Shown here in pieces: positions 7,561 to 15,740 of a stretch of DNA of 64,000 nt (position 1 is its first letter; each line of letters opens with the position of its first letter). Under the pieces are notes generated by a model that was given only the letters and a program-made list of their open reading frames with translations, ran no database searches and was not told where the DNA came from. The stretch is from Clostridiales bacterium (GTDB lineage: Bacteria > Bacillota > Clostridia > Christensenellales > Aristaeellaceae): contig SVGL01000004.1 of assembly GCA_015056325.1 (NCBI GenBank), positions 62,001 to 126,000 on the forward strand, in the 5' to 3' direction. Made by a program: the position numbers and the translations under genes.

Positions 7561-8202
7561 TCATTCCTCCTGTGTGAAATCGCCTCCGCACTCCTTTACA
7601 AAGTCCGCCGGGTCGATGAAGGCAAAACGCACCTTGTTCATCTGTGCTCGGGTGAAGGAAACGGACAGCAGGGGTTTGTCGTCCTGTGTGGCCTTGACTT
7701 CCACCGTCAACACGGGCAGCGCGGCGAACAGGTCGCGGGCGATGCGTACCGCCATGCCGCAGAGATAGGTGTCTGCGTCCTTGTCCATCAGGTCGCCGCG
7801 CACGGCAAAGCTCGCGCGGAGGGTATCCGCGTCCACTGTGGTTACGTCCAGCGCGGCGACGTAAGGCGTCAGGTCAGCCATGGGGTTCTCGTACTGCAGC
7901 ACGGCGAGATATGCGGCGATATCGCCCTTCAAAACGCCCTCAGCATGCCGGTGATACACGGCCCACTTGTCCGGAGGGGTCAGGCCGTCGGTGGGGGTAG
8001 GGGAGACGAGGATATCCGTCCAGTCGATGGTTTCATCGGCGGTCTTCCACAGGTCGCGGAAGGGCGGCAGGGCAGGCTGCTGCGCGGGGACGGGAGCGTC
8101 GGCGGTCTTGTAAACGGCGGTATTGGCGGCACGTTCACCGGGGTAGAGGTCGCCCACGATGTCAGCCATGCCGCGAAGGAGGCTGCGGCGGATGTCAGTC
8201 AT
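7561..8202 (-). CDS. Unknown protein encoded with a ClpB-like ATPase
   Basis: A 213-residue protein I cannot assign. It has no signal peptide or membrane segment and is acidic overall. A Pro-rich stretch lies near residues 40-50, a DLWKTADETIDWTDILVSPTP segment follows, and the C-terminal half is alpha/beta-like (TLRASFAVRGDLMDKDADTY, then LPVLTVEVKAT). Its ATG at 8202 overlaps the last codons of the AAA+ gene by eight bases (ATGACTGA), and AGGAGG lies 9 bases upstream. Tight coupling suggests it is a partner, adaptor or substrate of that ATPase; this is inference from position only. Confidence 0.75.
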   Translation of the reverse strand: MTDIRRSLLRGMADIVGDLYPGERAANTAVYKTADAPVPAQQPALPPFRDLWKTADETIDWTDILVSPTPTDGLTPPDKWAVYHRHAEGVLKGDIAAYLAVLQYENPMADLTPYVAALDVTTVDADTLRASFAVRGDLMDKDADTYLCGMAVRIARDLFAALPVLTVEVKATQDDKPLLSVSFTRAQMNKVRFAFIDPADFVKECGGDFTQEE

Positions 8203-10084
8203 TCTCAACACCCTCCTTTTTGCACTGTACGCAGGGCGGCTGCACCTTGGTATCGAAGTGTTCGATGGTCACGTCGGCGTTGCTGATGACCGCGTTGTCA
8301 AACAGCCAGCGGCTGAGCGGGTTGATCAGCAGGGCCTCCACCTGATTGCCCACGCCGCGTCCGCCGTTGGACAGGTCGGCAAGGGCTGCAGCGGAAAGCT
8401 CCGCGTAGGCCTCGTCGGTGACGGTGATGCGGATGTTCTTCTGCTCGGCCAGGCGGCCCACGATCTTGTCCACCTGGGCCCGGAGGATGGCTTTGCCCGC
8501 CTCCTCGCGGATGAAGTCGAATACCACGATGTTTTCGCCAATGCGGTTGAGGATCTCCGGGCGGCCCAGCTCCAGCTTGAAGTGGTCTTCCACCGCCTGG
8601 CGCAGCCGCCGCTGCACTTCTGCATAGTCCATATCCATGGTGACGTTCTGATAGCGGCGGCCCAGCTCGTCCTTGACATACATGCCCAGGTTGCTGGTGA
8701 AGATGATGATCGTCTCGGAGAAGTACACCGTGTTGCCCTGACCGTCGGTCAGGCGGCCGTCTTCGAGGATCTGCAGGAACTTGTCCAGGATGGAGGAATG
8801 GGCCTTCTCGATCTCGTCAAAGAGCACGATGGCGAAGGGGTTCTTCTTGATCGCGTTGGTCAGCTGGCCGCCGGCCTCGTAGCCCACATAGCCGGGAGGC
8901 GCGCCCATGAGCTTCTGGTCAGAATGGGGCTGTCCGTATTCGGACATATCAAAGCGGATGCAGGCGCTTTCGTCGCCGAAGAGCTTCTCTGCCAGGGCCT
9001 TGGCAGTCTCAGTTTTGCCGACACCGGTGGGGCCTGCGTAGAACAGCACGCCCTTGGGCTTTGCGGTGGAGGAGGACGACAACCCGTTCATGCCCGTCAC
9101 CGCGCGCTTGACCACGTCCAGCGTGCGCTCCAGGGCGGAATCCTGGCCCTTGATGCGCTTCTCAAAGTCCTGCTTGGCGGTGCGGAGGCTCTCTATGGAT
9201 AGGTTCTGCCAGGGGTTCTCCTTGATGCCGTACTTGTACAGATCCACGATGGAGCACAGGTCGCGGATGGGCGTCTGCTCCCGCTTGGACAGGCGGCGCA
9301 TGGCGTCCAGCTCGGTGAAGGTGAGGCCCTCCGTCAGGCCGACGAACTTCTCCCGCAGGCGGGTCAGCTCCTCCGGGTGGGCCTCGTAGAAGGGCATATC
9401 GGTGCGGTAGACCGTGCTGTCGAAGAAGGACGGAAATGCCTTGCCGGAGATGAGACGCTTGCGCTCCTCCCGGTCGGGGGCCTCGATGCGGATGGTCTTG
9501 CACAGCGGGTTGTTCAGATAGAACCAGGCCGGCAGGTCGTTGAGCTTTTCCACCAGCAGGATCAGCAGATTCTGCCTTTTGCCCATGGGGGTGCGCACGG
9601 TGGCGGTGCTCATGGCGGACTGCATCAGCAGGTTGAAGCTGTTCACGTCGTGCTGATCCATCCGCTCCGGGGTGATGATGTAGTGGCTGGCCAGCTCCAT
9701 CACGACGGCGGTGGCAGCGCTGGTCTGGCTCATCGCGCGGCGGATGATGTTGGGCGCAGTGGCTTGCGTATTGCCCTTGAACTCCGCCGGAATAGCGCCG
9801 GATTTCAACTCGCAGCCATTGGTGCGGGCGAATGAATCCAGCATATGTGGTGCATAAGGATTCATGAATCCCACCAGGTTGGAATAGAAAACGACCTGCC
9901 CGTAGCCATTGTCGGTCAGGTGTGCATTCAGGTATTCGGTGAGGGGCACGAGCTTGTCCTCCGGGATGGAGCCTTCCACCGGATAGCGGCACAGATCAGC
10001 CACATTGCCCTCCAGGATGATCAGGGGTTTGACCGCGCTGAACAGCTCCAGCTCGCGATGCCATTTGGAAATCAGGGGCGCCAT
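8195..10084 (-). CDS. AAA+ ATPase: degenerate AAA-like domain fused to a ClpB/ClpA D2-type module
   Basis: A 629-residue protein. The C-terminal part is an intact Clp/Hsp100-type AAA+ module: Walker A GPTGVGKTETAKALAE near residue 350, DMSEYGQPHSDQKLMGAPPGYVGY (pore-loop region), Walker B AIVLFDEIEKAH, sensor 1 IIIFTSNLG, the arginine-finger region RPEILNRIGENIVVFDF and a C-terminal sensor-2 domain GGRGVGNQVEALL. The first 250 residues resemble an AAA fold with no P-loop: LIILEGNVADL sits where Walker A would be, AAVVMELASHYI looks Walker-B-like, and NLLILLVEKLNDLP looks sensor-1-like. GGGAGG lies 8 bases before the ATG at 10084. No ClpP-binding loop or Clp N-domain was seen. It is probably an unfolding or remodelling machine of unknown target. 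Confidence 0.85.
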   Translation of the reverse strand: MAPLISKWHRELELFSAVKPLIILEGNVADLCRYPVEGSIPEDKLVPLTEYLNAHLTDNGYGQVVFYSNLVGFMNPYAPHMLDSFARTNGCELKSGAIPAEFKGNTQATAPNIIRRAMSQTSAATAVVMELASHYIITPERMDQHDVNSFNLLMQSAMSTATVRTPMGKRQNLLILLVEKLNDLPAWFYLNNPLCKTIRIEAPDREERKRLISGKAFPSFFDSTVYRTDMPFYEAHPEELTRLREKFVGLTEGLTFTELDAMRRLSKREQTPIRDLCSIVDLYKYGIKENPWQNLSIESLRTAKQDFEKRIKGQDSALERTLDVVKRAVTGMNGLSSSSTAKPKGVLFYAGPTGVGKTETAKALAEKLFGDESACIRFDMSEYGQPHSDQKLMGAPPGYVGYEAGGQLTNAIKKNPFAIVLFDEIEKAHSSILDKFLQILEDGRLTDGQGNTVYFSETIIIFTSNLGMYVKDELGRRYQNVTMDMDYAEVQRRLRQAVEDHFKLELGRPEILNRIGENIVVFDFIREEAGKAILRAQVDKIVGRLAEQKNIRITVTDEAYAELSAAALADLSNGGRGVGNQVEALLINPLSRWLFDNAVISNADVTIEHFDTKVQPPCVQCKKEGVEND

Positions 10085-10116
10085 ATTTTCAGCCTCCCAT
10101 GTCAGCATTTGTATTT

Positions 10117-10145
10117 ATTTTACCACGCATTGCCCTTTGTTGCAA
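10117..10145 (-). promoter_or_regulatory. Promoter of the AAA+ operon
   Basis: On the minus strand, TTGCAA (10140-10145), 17 bases and TAAAAT (10117-10122) lie about 33 bases upstream of the AAA+ start. The -35 abuts the terminator of the preceding gene. Confidence 0.7.
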
Positions 10146-10172
10146 GAAAAAAGGAGAGGCGCAGGCCGCTCC
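10145..10172 (-). terminator. Terminator of the small membrane protein gene
   Basis: On the minus strand an imperfect stem (10153-10172; GGAG-c-GGC, loop CTGC, GCC-t-CTCC) is followed by TTTTTT. It begins right after the TAA stop of the small membrane protein gene. Confidence 0.75.
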
Positions 10173-10472
10173 TTATTCCTGGGGTTTTGTGCGGTACTGA
10201 TCGTAGAAGGAAGTGAATTCCTCCTCGTCCACGTCATAGACCCGCTGGCTGCTTTCCGCCTGGGCCTGCTGGCGCTGCTTGTATGCCGCGCGGCGATGGA
10301 TGGCCAGCATGACCAGCGCCAGGGCAAGCAGGAAGCCGATGATCCACAAAACGAAGGAGAACACGCCTCCCAACAGTCCGAAGAAGCCTTCAATCAGGCT
10401 CCAGACAAGACCCAGAACCAGCTTGATGATATTGATGATGTATCCGATGACGTCCGTGATGAAAAGAATCAT
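10173..10472 (-). CDS. Small membrane protein, 99 residues
   Basis: An unrecognised family. The first 60 residues are almost entirely hydrophobic (ILFITDVIGYIINIIKLVLG and FVLWIIGFLLALALVMLAI), enough for two membrane segments joined by a glycine-rich turn. A basic, then acidic cytoplasmic-type tail follows (HRRAAYKQRQQ, then YDVDEEEFTSFYDQY). The start at 10472 is chosen because AGGAGGG lies 8 bases upstream; longer in-frame extensions have no ribosome binding site and read through the promoter region of the divergent regulator gene. It has its own terminator, so it is probably separate from the AAA+ operon. Confidence 0.7.
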   Translation of the reverse strand: MILFITDVIGYIINIIKLVLGLVWSLIEGFFGLLGGVFSFVLWIIGFLLALALVMLAIHRRAAYKQRQQAQAESSQRVYDVDEEEFTSFYDQYRTKPQE

Positions 10473-10576
10473 ATCTGTTTCCCTCCTGTTGACGAAGTTA
10501 TCATACCACATCTGTGCCCCCATGTTCCAGTAGAAAAAGATTAGAAATGCATGAGGAGTTCCTAATCCAGACAGAT

Positions 10577-10605
10577 TTGACAAAGGATGCGCCAGTGGGT
10601 ATAAT
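10577..10605 (+). promoter_or_regulatory. Consensus promoter of the large HTH regulator
   Basis: TTGACA (10577-10582), a 17-base spacer and TATAAT (10600-10605) match the sigma-A consensus at all twelve positions, with about 40 bases of leader before the gene. Confidence 0.9.
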
Positions 10606-10646
10606 ATGACCAAACAACGTCTGTATTGAGAACGGAGCATGTATAT

Positions 10647-12128
10647 ATGCATAAATATGAAACATTCAGCGAGTGCCTGAAACGGTGTCTGCAGGAGGCG
10701 GAGCTCTCTGCATCGGAGGCGGCACGGCTGGTGGGCTTTCGCAGCCGAAACAGCATTTTCCGCATTCTTTCAGGAGACACTGGCAGCGACGTGAACCTGC
10801 GCTTCCTGCAGCAGCTGTATGAGGCGCTGGGCAGCAAATGGCCGGAGGAACGCTGGTATGCCCTGCAGGAAGCCCTTAGCCGGGAAACGTTGGGCTTGGA
10901 GCGGTACCATGCCAACCAGGCCTTTCGCCGGGTGTTGCACGACGGGGAAACGGTGATCCCCGATTATGTGGTGCAGGAGATTGATTCTGCCGGCCAGGTA
11001 ACGGAACACGCCCTGGAAAAGGTGCTGCGGGAGATTGCAGCGCTGCCCCGGGCCGAAATCATCATTACCGGATGCTGCGACAGCGGTCTGGCCCGGGTGC
11101 TGGAGGATACATGCGGCGCAGCGGGCGCGCAGGGCAGATTGGCGGTACGCCACTACATTGATGTCACTGAAGAGAATGCGACCACGAATATCCTGGGGAT
11201 TCTCCCCTTGGTATCCAAGCCCTGGTATAATGCACGCCTGGTGGATCCGGAGGCCTGCCCGGCAGAGATGATGGCTATTTACCGTCTCCATGCCATCCAT
11301 GTCCAGGTGTGGGATGAACAAGGAAAACAGACCAGCGTGATGTTCATCCGTTTTGATAACATCCATTTTGCCTCCTATGTCCGCGCGGAAGGGAACTGCC
11401 CGCCGGTTATCGTGCTGGATAAATGGCGTTTTGACCTGGAGCTTCTCAAACCTATCATACGCAGCGGCGAAGGCTCGGAGGTCTTTGTGGATTATACCCG
11501 CCAGTATGCCCAGCTGGAGGACAACTGTGCCATTTACAGCATCAAGCCGGATCCGCATTTCAACTGCATCCCTACGGAGCTGCTGGAGCATGCGGTGGTG
11601 GAGGGCTTCGAGCAATCCGGCCTGGCGGCGGGCCCGGAGCTGCTGGAATTGATCGGTAAACTCAAGCAGGTGCATGACCAGCGCTTTGCCAATATGATCA
11701 ACAAGCGCCGACCTACCCATTTGGTGTACAGCCTGTCGCTCATGGAACGATTCATGCGCACGGGTGTGCTGAGCGACCAGTTCTTCCTGCAGCGTGCCTA
11801 CACGGTGGAGGAGCGGCGCAGGGTTATCCGTGTCCTGCTGGACGCCATGCGTGAAAAACCCTACTTCAATGTGCATTTGCTGAAGCCGGAGGTACCGCCG
11901 GTGAGGTATGAGATTAGCTTTTATGAGGGCAAAGGTGTGCTGCTCATGGATGCATATACCGGGTACGAGCTGAATTCGGATCATTCCGAGGCGTTGATTA
12001 CCCTGCCAGCGTTCATGGAGAGTGTCAAGTGCTTCTTCATCGATGAACTGTTGGCGCATTATGTGCTGTCCAGGGCGGATACCATCCGGGAGTTGGAACG
12101 GCTGCTGGTTATGAATGTTCAGGAATGA
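10647..12128 (+). CDS. Large HTH-domain protein, probable transcriptional regulator
   Basis: A 493-residue protein of no family I can name. Residues 1-60 look like an XRE/lambda-repressor-type HTH: FSECLKRCLQEAELSASEAA, then RLVGFRSRNSIFRILSGDTG. The rest is a large, apparently soluble domain without membrane segments. It includes an alpha/beta part (IIITGCCDSGLARVLEDTC), an FIRFDNIHFASYVRAEG strand pair and a helical C-terminus. The start at 10647 follows a CGGAG site at 9 bases; an upstream TTG is less likely. The perfect-consensus promoter suggests constitutive or tightly repressed expression. Its target could be the adjacent MarR gene or the downstream polysaccharide locus; this is inference. 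Confidence 0.75.
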   Translation: MHKYETFSECLKRCLQEAELSASEAARLVGFRSRNSIFRILSGDTGSDVNLRFLQQLYEALGSKWPEERWYALQEALSRETLGLERYHANQAFRRVLHDGETVIPDYVVQEIDSAGQVTEHALEKVLREIAALPRAEIIITGCCDSGLARVLEDTCGAAGAQGRLAVRHYIDVTEENATTNILGILPLVSKPWYNARLVDPEACPAEMMAIYRLHAIHVQVWDEQGKQTSVMFIRFDNIHFASYVRAEGNCPPVIVLDKWRFDLELLKPIIRSGEGSEVFVDYTRQYAQLEDNCAIYSIKPDPHFNCIPTELLEHAVVEGFEQSGLAAGPELLELIGKLKQVHDQRFANMINKRRPTHLVYSLSLMERFMRTGVLSDQFFLQRAYTVEERRRVIRVLLDAMREKPYFNVHLLKPEVPPVRYEISFYEGKGVLLMDAYTGYELNSDHSEALITLPAFMESVKCFFIDELLAHYVLSRADTIRELERLLVMNVQE

Positions 12129-12150
12129 TGGTGATGAACACATATTATTG

Positions 12151-12192
12151 TGTGCAGAAACTGTTGTAAATTCTGGCCATATGTGGTAAACT
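12151..12192 (+). promoter_or_regulatory. marR promoter with a repeated upstream motif
   Basis: TTGTAA (12164-12169), 17 bases and TAAACT (12187-12192) form a plausible promoter. Overlapping its -35 is TGTGCAGAAACTGTTGTAAA (12151-12170). Its near-copy TGTGCAGAAATTGTTACAAC lies at 12795-12814, just upstream of the polysaccharide promoter. Two copies flanking a MarR gene suggest its own binding sites. Confidence 0.6.
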
Positions 12193-12260
12193 TTTATGCG
12201 TAATCTGCGTCCGGGAGCGCAGGTAAGTATCCTGGGCGTATCACGAAGGAAGGCGTTACC

Positions 12261-12749
12261 ATGGCAAAGCATTGGACGGATGATACCGCTTTGGTGGATT
12301 CCATTGCAAATAATCTTTATGAGGCGCTGCCGCTGCTGCCCAAGCGCCTGGTTCGCGTAGATGCTCTGACCAAGGAATTCAGCATGCCCTTTTCCCATAT
12401 TCAGATTCTGTGCATGCTGTCGGACAAGGAGATGACCATCGGCGAGATCAGCACGAGCCTGGGCATTGCCAAGCCGAACATCACCCCCCTGCTGGATGCG
12501 CTGTACGATCGCGGTCTTCTGGAACGCTGCCGCAGCGAAAGGGACCGGCGCATTGTCAATGTGCGTTTGCGTCCGGAGGGCCAGGCGCTGACCGCTCAGA
12601 TCAAGAACAGCATTTCCGGTCAGACCCGGGAATGGCCGGCTGGGATCAGCATCAGCGATATCAAGCGGCTCAACAATGCGCTGGCTTATCTGATCGAAAT
12701 CGGAAACCGGCTTGCAGAGGCTGAGCGTACCAAGGGGAGCAACGAATAA
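12261..12749 (+). CDS. MarR-family transcriptional regulator
   Basis: A 162-residue winged-HTH protein of typical MarR length. The order is an N-terminal dimer helix, FSHIQILCMLSDKEMTIGEI, the recognition region TSLGIAKPNITPLLDALYDR, the wing LLERCRSERDRRIVNVRL, and a C-terminal dimer helix. The AGGAAGG-type site upstream of ATG 12261 is acceptable. It has its own terminator. The gene directly precedes a polysaccharide biosynthesis locus and shares a 20-base motif with that locus's promoter region, so it may repress or activate it as well as itself. The ligand is unknown. Confidence 0.92.
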   Translation: MAKHWTDDTALVDSIANNLYEALPLLPKRLVRVDALTKEFSMPFSHIQILCMLSDKEMTIGEISTSLGIAKPNITPLLDALYDRGLLERCRSERDRRIVNVRLRPEGQALTAQIKNSISGQTREWPAGISISDIKRLNNALAYLIEIGNRLAEAERTKGSNE

Positions 12750-12760
12750 TACAAAACATT

Positions 12761-12795
12761 AACCGCTGTCAGTCAATGATTGGCAGCGGTTTTTT
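12761..12795 (+). terminator. Terminator after the MarR gene
   Basis: AACCGCTG (12761-12768) pairs with CAGCGGTT (12784-12791), with further weak pairing inward, and is followed by TTTTTTG. Confidence 0.85.
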
Positions 12796-12871
12796 GTGCA
12801 GAAATTGTTACAACTTTCAGGCGCTGAAAATGGGCGTTTACATTGACATAATCAGGTAAACATGGTATGAT
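12795..12871 (+). promoter_or_regulatory. Promoter and candidate operator of the polysaccharide locus
   Basis: TTGACA (12843-12848), 17 bases and TATGAT (12866-12871) give a strong promoter. Upstream at 12795-12814 is a 20-base near-copy of the motif over the marR -35; it contains the small palindrome TTGTTACAA. The arrangement suggests co-regulation of marR and the polysaccharide genes. Confidence 0.65.
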
Positions 12872-13017
12872 TTATTGTGGGTTATTGCATATACCACTTT
12901 TATTGTTGTGCTGTTTTTCCCAGAGGCGGAATGTTGTTTTCGCCTTCAGACTGGCTGAAAGGAAGCGCCGGCACAAAGGCCCGCTTATGGGCGTTTGTGC
13001 ACAGGACACGGCTGAAG

Positions 13018-13671
13018 ATGAACGTCAATCCAAACTTGAAGGGCGACGCGCAGCTAAAACGCTGTGCCGGATATCTGCGCCTCAAGCGCATACAGGATAT
13101 TGTACTGTCGGTGCTGGGGTTGGTGCTGTTATTCCCGGCAATGGTGCTGATTGCGTTGGTGATCCTGATTGAGAGCCCGGGAGAGAGTCCCATTTTTGTA
13201 CAGACCCGGGTGGGAATGAATGGCAGGAAATTCAAATTTTTCAAATTCCGCACCATGCATCCGAATGCTGAGAAGCATCTGCAGGAGCTGCTGGATAAAA
13301 ACGAGATGAACGGCCCGGTCTTCAAGATCAAGGATGATCCCCGTATCACCAGGGTGGGAAGAATCCTTCGCAAGACCAGCATGGACGAGCTGCCTCAGCT
13401 GTGGAATATCCTCAAGGGTGATATGAGCCTTGTGGGCCCCCGGCCGGCGCTCCCCCGGGAAGTGTCCCAGTATGACAAGAATGCCTGGCAGCGCCTGATG
13501 GTCACTCCGGGCCTGACCTGCTATTGGCAGATTCAGCCCAAGCGCAACAGCCTCAGTTTTGAAAAATGGCTGGAGCTGGATCTCAAATACATCGAAGAAC
13601 GCAGCCTCCTGGTGGATTGGAAGATCATGTTCGGCACCATCAGCGCCGTTCTGCACATGGAAGGCGAGTAA
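13018..13671 (+). CDS. Undecaprenyl-phosphate sugar phosphotransferase (initiating glycosyltransferase)
   Basis: This membrane enzyme loads the first sugar-1-phosphate onto undecaprenyl phosphate, starting polysaccharide repeat-unit synthesis. The 217-residue form has the short-type (WcaJ/PglC-like) architecture. One N-terminal membrane helix (IVLSVLGLVLLFPAMVLIAL) is followed by the bacterial sugar transferase core: VGMNGRKFKFFKFRTM, KTSMDELPQLWNILKGDMSL, VGPRPALP and MVTPGLTCYWQI. The start is uncertain. The ATG at 13018 gives the usual length but lacks a good ribosome binding site, and an in-frame ATG at 12931 would add 29 residues. GTG at 12877 coincides with the likely transcription start and is improbable. 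It is first gene of the polysaccharide locus. Confidence 0.92.
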   Translation: MNVNPNLKGDAQLKRCAGYLRLKRIQDIVLSVLGLVLLFPAMVLIALVILIESPGESPIFVQTRVGMNGRKFKFFKFRTMHPNAEKHLQELLDKNEMNGPVFKIKDDPRITRVGRILRKTSMDELPQLWNILKGDMSLVGPRPALPREVSQYDKNAWQRLMVTPGLTCYWQIQPKRNSLSFEKWLELDLKYIEERSLLVDWKIMFGTISAVLHMEGE

Positions 13672-13698
13672 ACACCAACTGCTGTACAGGAGGGAAAT

Positions 13699-14823
13699 AT
13701 GCGGATTGCAATGCTTGGCCACAAGCGGGTTCCCTCCCGGGAGGGCGGCGTCGAGATTGTGGTGGAACAGCTGGCGGTCAGGATGGCCCAGCGCGGGCAT
13801 GAGGTCACCTGCTATAACCGGGGCGGCCATCATGTCAGCGGTAAAGCCTTTGACGCCAGGAAGCAAAGGGAACACAAGGGCGTCCGTCTGTTGACGGTCC
13901 CCACGGTGGATGCGAAGGGCTTTGCAGCCATGAGCGCTTCCATCTTCGCCTCCATCCGGGCTGCCTTTGGCAGGTATGATGTGGTGCACTTCCACACTGA
14001 GGGCTCCTGTGTAACGCTGTGGCTGCCCAAGCTGATGGGCAAGCGCTGCATTGTGACGGTGCATGGTCTGGACCACCAGCGCAGCAAGTGGGGCTGCCTT
14101 GCCCGCAAGTATATTCTCTGGGGCGAGAAGGCTGCAGCCCGCTGGGCGGATGAGATCATCGTGCTGAGCGAGGGTGTGCAGACCTACTTCCGCAGCGTGT
14201 ACAAGCGGGAGACGAGGCTGATCCCCAACGGCCTGACGCTGATCAACCGCCGCGGGCCGCAGATCATCACCGACAAATATGGCCTGGAGAAGGATGGGTA
14301 CATCCTGTACCTGGCCCGCATCACCCCGGAAAAGGGGGTGCATTACCTGATCGAAGCTTACAAGGCGCTGGAGACGGACAAGAAGCTGGTCATCGCCGGC
14401 GGTGCCAGCGATGCAGCGGATTACTACCGCCGTCTAAAAGAGATGGCATCAGATGATCCGCGCATCATCTTCACTGACTTTATCCAGGGCCAGGAGCTGG
14501 AGGAATGGTACTCCAATGCTCTGGTGTATGTGCTCCCCTCCGAACTGGAGGGCATGCCCATCAGCCTGCTGGAAGCCATCAGCTGCGGCAACTGCTGCCT
14601 GGTGTCCGACATTGCGGAGAACCGCAATGTGGTGGGGGAGAGCGGCTGCACCTTCAAAAGCGGCGACGCTGACGACCTTGCTGAGCAGCTGAAGGTGCTG
14701 CTGGCAGACCCTCAGAGGATTGAGTGCTGCAGAAATGCATCCCGCAAGCGCAGCCAGGAGCTGATCGGTTGGGACGAGGTGACCGACCGTACGCTGGCAG
14801 CTTATCAGGGGAGTGCTCAGTAA
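13699..14823 (+). CDS. Glycosyltransferase, GT4 family
   Basis: A 374-residue GT-B fold enzyme adding a sugar to the lipid-linked repeat unit, probably at the inner membrane face. The N-domain opens RIAMLGHKRVPSREGGVEIVV, with the glycine-rich acceptor loop, and later shows DVVHFHTEG and CIVTVHGLDHQR. The C-domain has YLARITPEKGVHYLIEAY, LVIAGGASDA and the nucleotide-sugar E-x7-E pattern LPSELEGMPISLLEAISCGN. An AGGAGG site precedes the ATG. It follows the initiating transferase by 27 bases. Donor and acceptor cannot be predicted. Confidence 0.95.
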   Translation: MRIAMLGHKRVPSREGGVEIVVEQLAVRMAQRGHEVTCYNRGGHHVSGKAFDARKQREHKGVRLLTVPTVDAKGFAAMSASIFASIRAAFGRYDVVHFHTEGSCVTLWLPKLMGKRCIVTVHGLDHQRSKWGCLARKYILWGEKAAARWADEIIVLSEGVQTYFRSVYKRETRLIPNGLTLINRRGPQIITDKYGLEKDGYILYLARITPEKGVHYLIEAYKALETDKKLVIAGGASDAADYYRRLKEMASDDPRIIFTDFIQGQELEEWYSNALVYVLPSELEGMPISLLEAISCGNCCLVSDIAENRNVVGESGCTFKSGDADDLAEQLKVLLADPQRIECCRNASRKRSQELIGWDEVTDRTLAAYQGSAQ

Positions 14824-14841
14824 GGAGTTGAAACAAACGCA

Positions 14842-15642
14842 ATGCTACACATAAAGCCAAAGATCCTGGCGGCACTGACAGCGTGCAGCATGATCATCCT
14901 GGCGATGGGCGGCATGGCCATGGGCGAGGCGGCAGGCAACGAAGCGACCATGACGATTTCGCTGCAGGTCAATGGATATGAACTCGTCTTCCAGGGTCCC
15001 CTGACCGAAGGAACGACCTGGCAGGAGATTCCTGAAACGGAGGATGTGGATATCCGGTTCTGCATGCCGGTGCGCGGCGAGGTGGATGTGCCGCTGTTCA
15101 CCATGATCCTCCTGCAGCCCATGGGCGATTATGCCATGATGCTGGAGGACGCCCAGGGCATTGAGGTGCCTGTCAGCTTCCATATGGCGCCCCGGCCGCC
15201 GGGGTTGACCGATGAAGAAAAGTGGGCGTTCACCTGGGCGCAGGCGGATGTCTTCGTCCTGATGGAAACCCTCAGGCTTACCGCCGTGCCGGATGAGAAA
15301 CAGCCATCCATCCTGGAAGAACCCATGCGCGTTGTAACGGACGCCTTTGAACTGACGTACAGCGCACAGTGGCGGGGGAGGCTCAGCGTTGAGCCGGGGG
15401 TGAATGGCAGCATTGTCTTCAATGCTGTGATTGACAGCCATCTGTATCCGGTTTTCATCCTGCGCTATGGCGCGGATGATGGCAACTACGTGATCACACT
15501 GCGAAAAGAAAACGGGCAGCTGGTGGATGTATCCTTCGATATGCTCAGCGCCTCGGCAGAGTTCTCTCCGCAGGCTCGTACGCATTTCTACGAAATACAG
15601 GAAGTGATCGCAGAGATCACTTCAAGCATCACTCTTCGTTGA
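14842..15642 (+). CDS. Secreted protein of unknown function in the polysaccharide locus
   Basis: A 266-residue protein with a clear signal peptide (KPKILAALTACSMIILAMGG, with A-x-A type cleavage around residues 28-31). The mature part is beta-rich and acidic, with no family I recognise (MTISLQVNGYELVFQG, later LMETLRLTAVPDEKQPSILE and NGSIVFNAVIDSHLYPVFIL). No lipobox or sorting signal is present. It sits 18 bases after a glycosyltransferase gene and 98 bases before the giant surface protein gene. It might therefore be a partner or assembly factor for the polysaccharide or that protein; this is inference. Confidence 0.75.
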   Translation: MLHIKPKILAALTACSMIILAMGGMAMGEAAGNEATMTISLQVNGYELVFQGPLTEGTTWQEIPETEDVDIRFCMPVRGEVDVPLFTMILLQPMGDYAMMLEDAQGIEVPVSFHMAPRPPGLTDEEKWAFTWAQADVFVLMETLRLTAVPDEKQPSILEEPMRVVTDAFELTYSAQWRGRLSVEPGVNGSIVFNAVIDSHLYPVFILRYGADDGNYVITLRKENGQLVDVSFDMLSASAEFSPQARTHFYEIQEVIAEITSSITLR

Positions 15643-15740
15643 GGGTTAAGGGCGCCTGATTCCCTCAAGTGGTTCCCTTGTTTTCCCAAGGCTACCTTGT
15701 TTTACATAGATGGAGATTCATTTCTTTAGGAGGATGAAAG

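Noticed and set aside
10626-10646. TTG start 7 codons upstream for the large HTH regulator
   Set aside because: The ATG at 10647 has a CGGAG site at suitable distance; the TTG has none and lies too near the expected transcription start.
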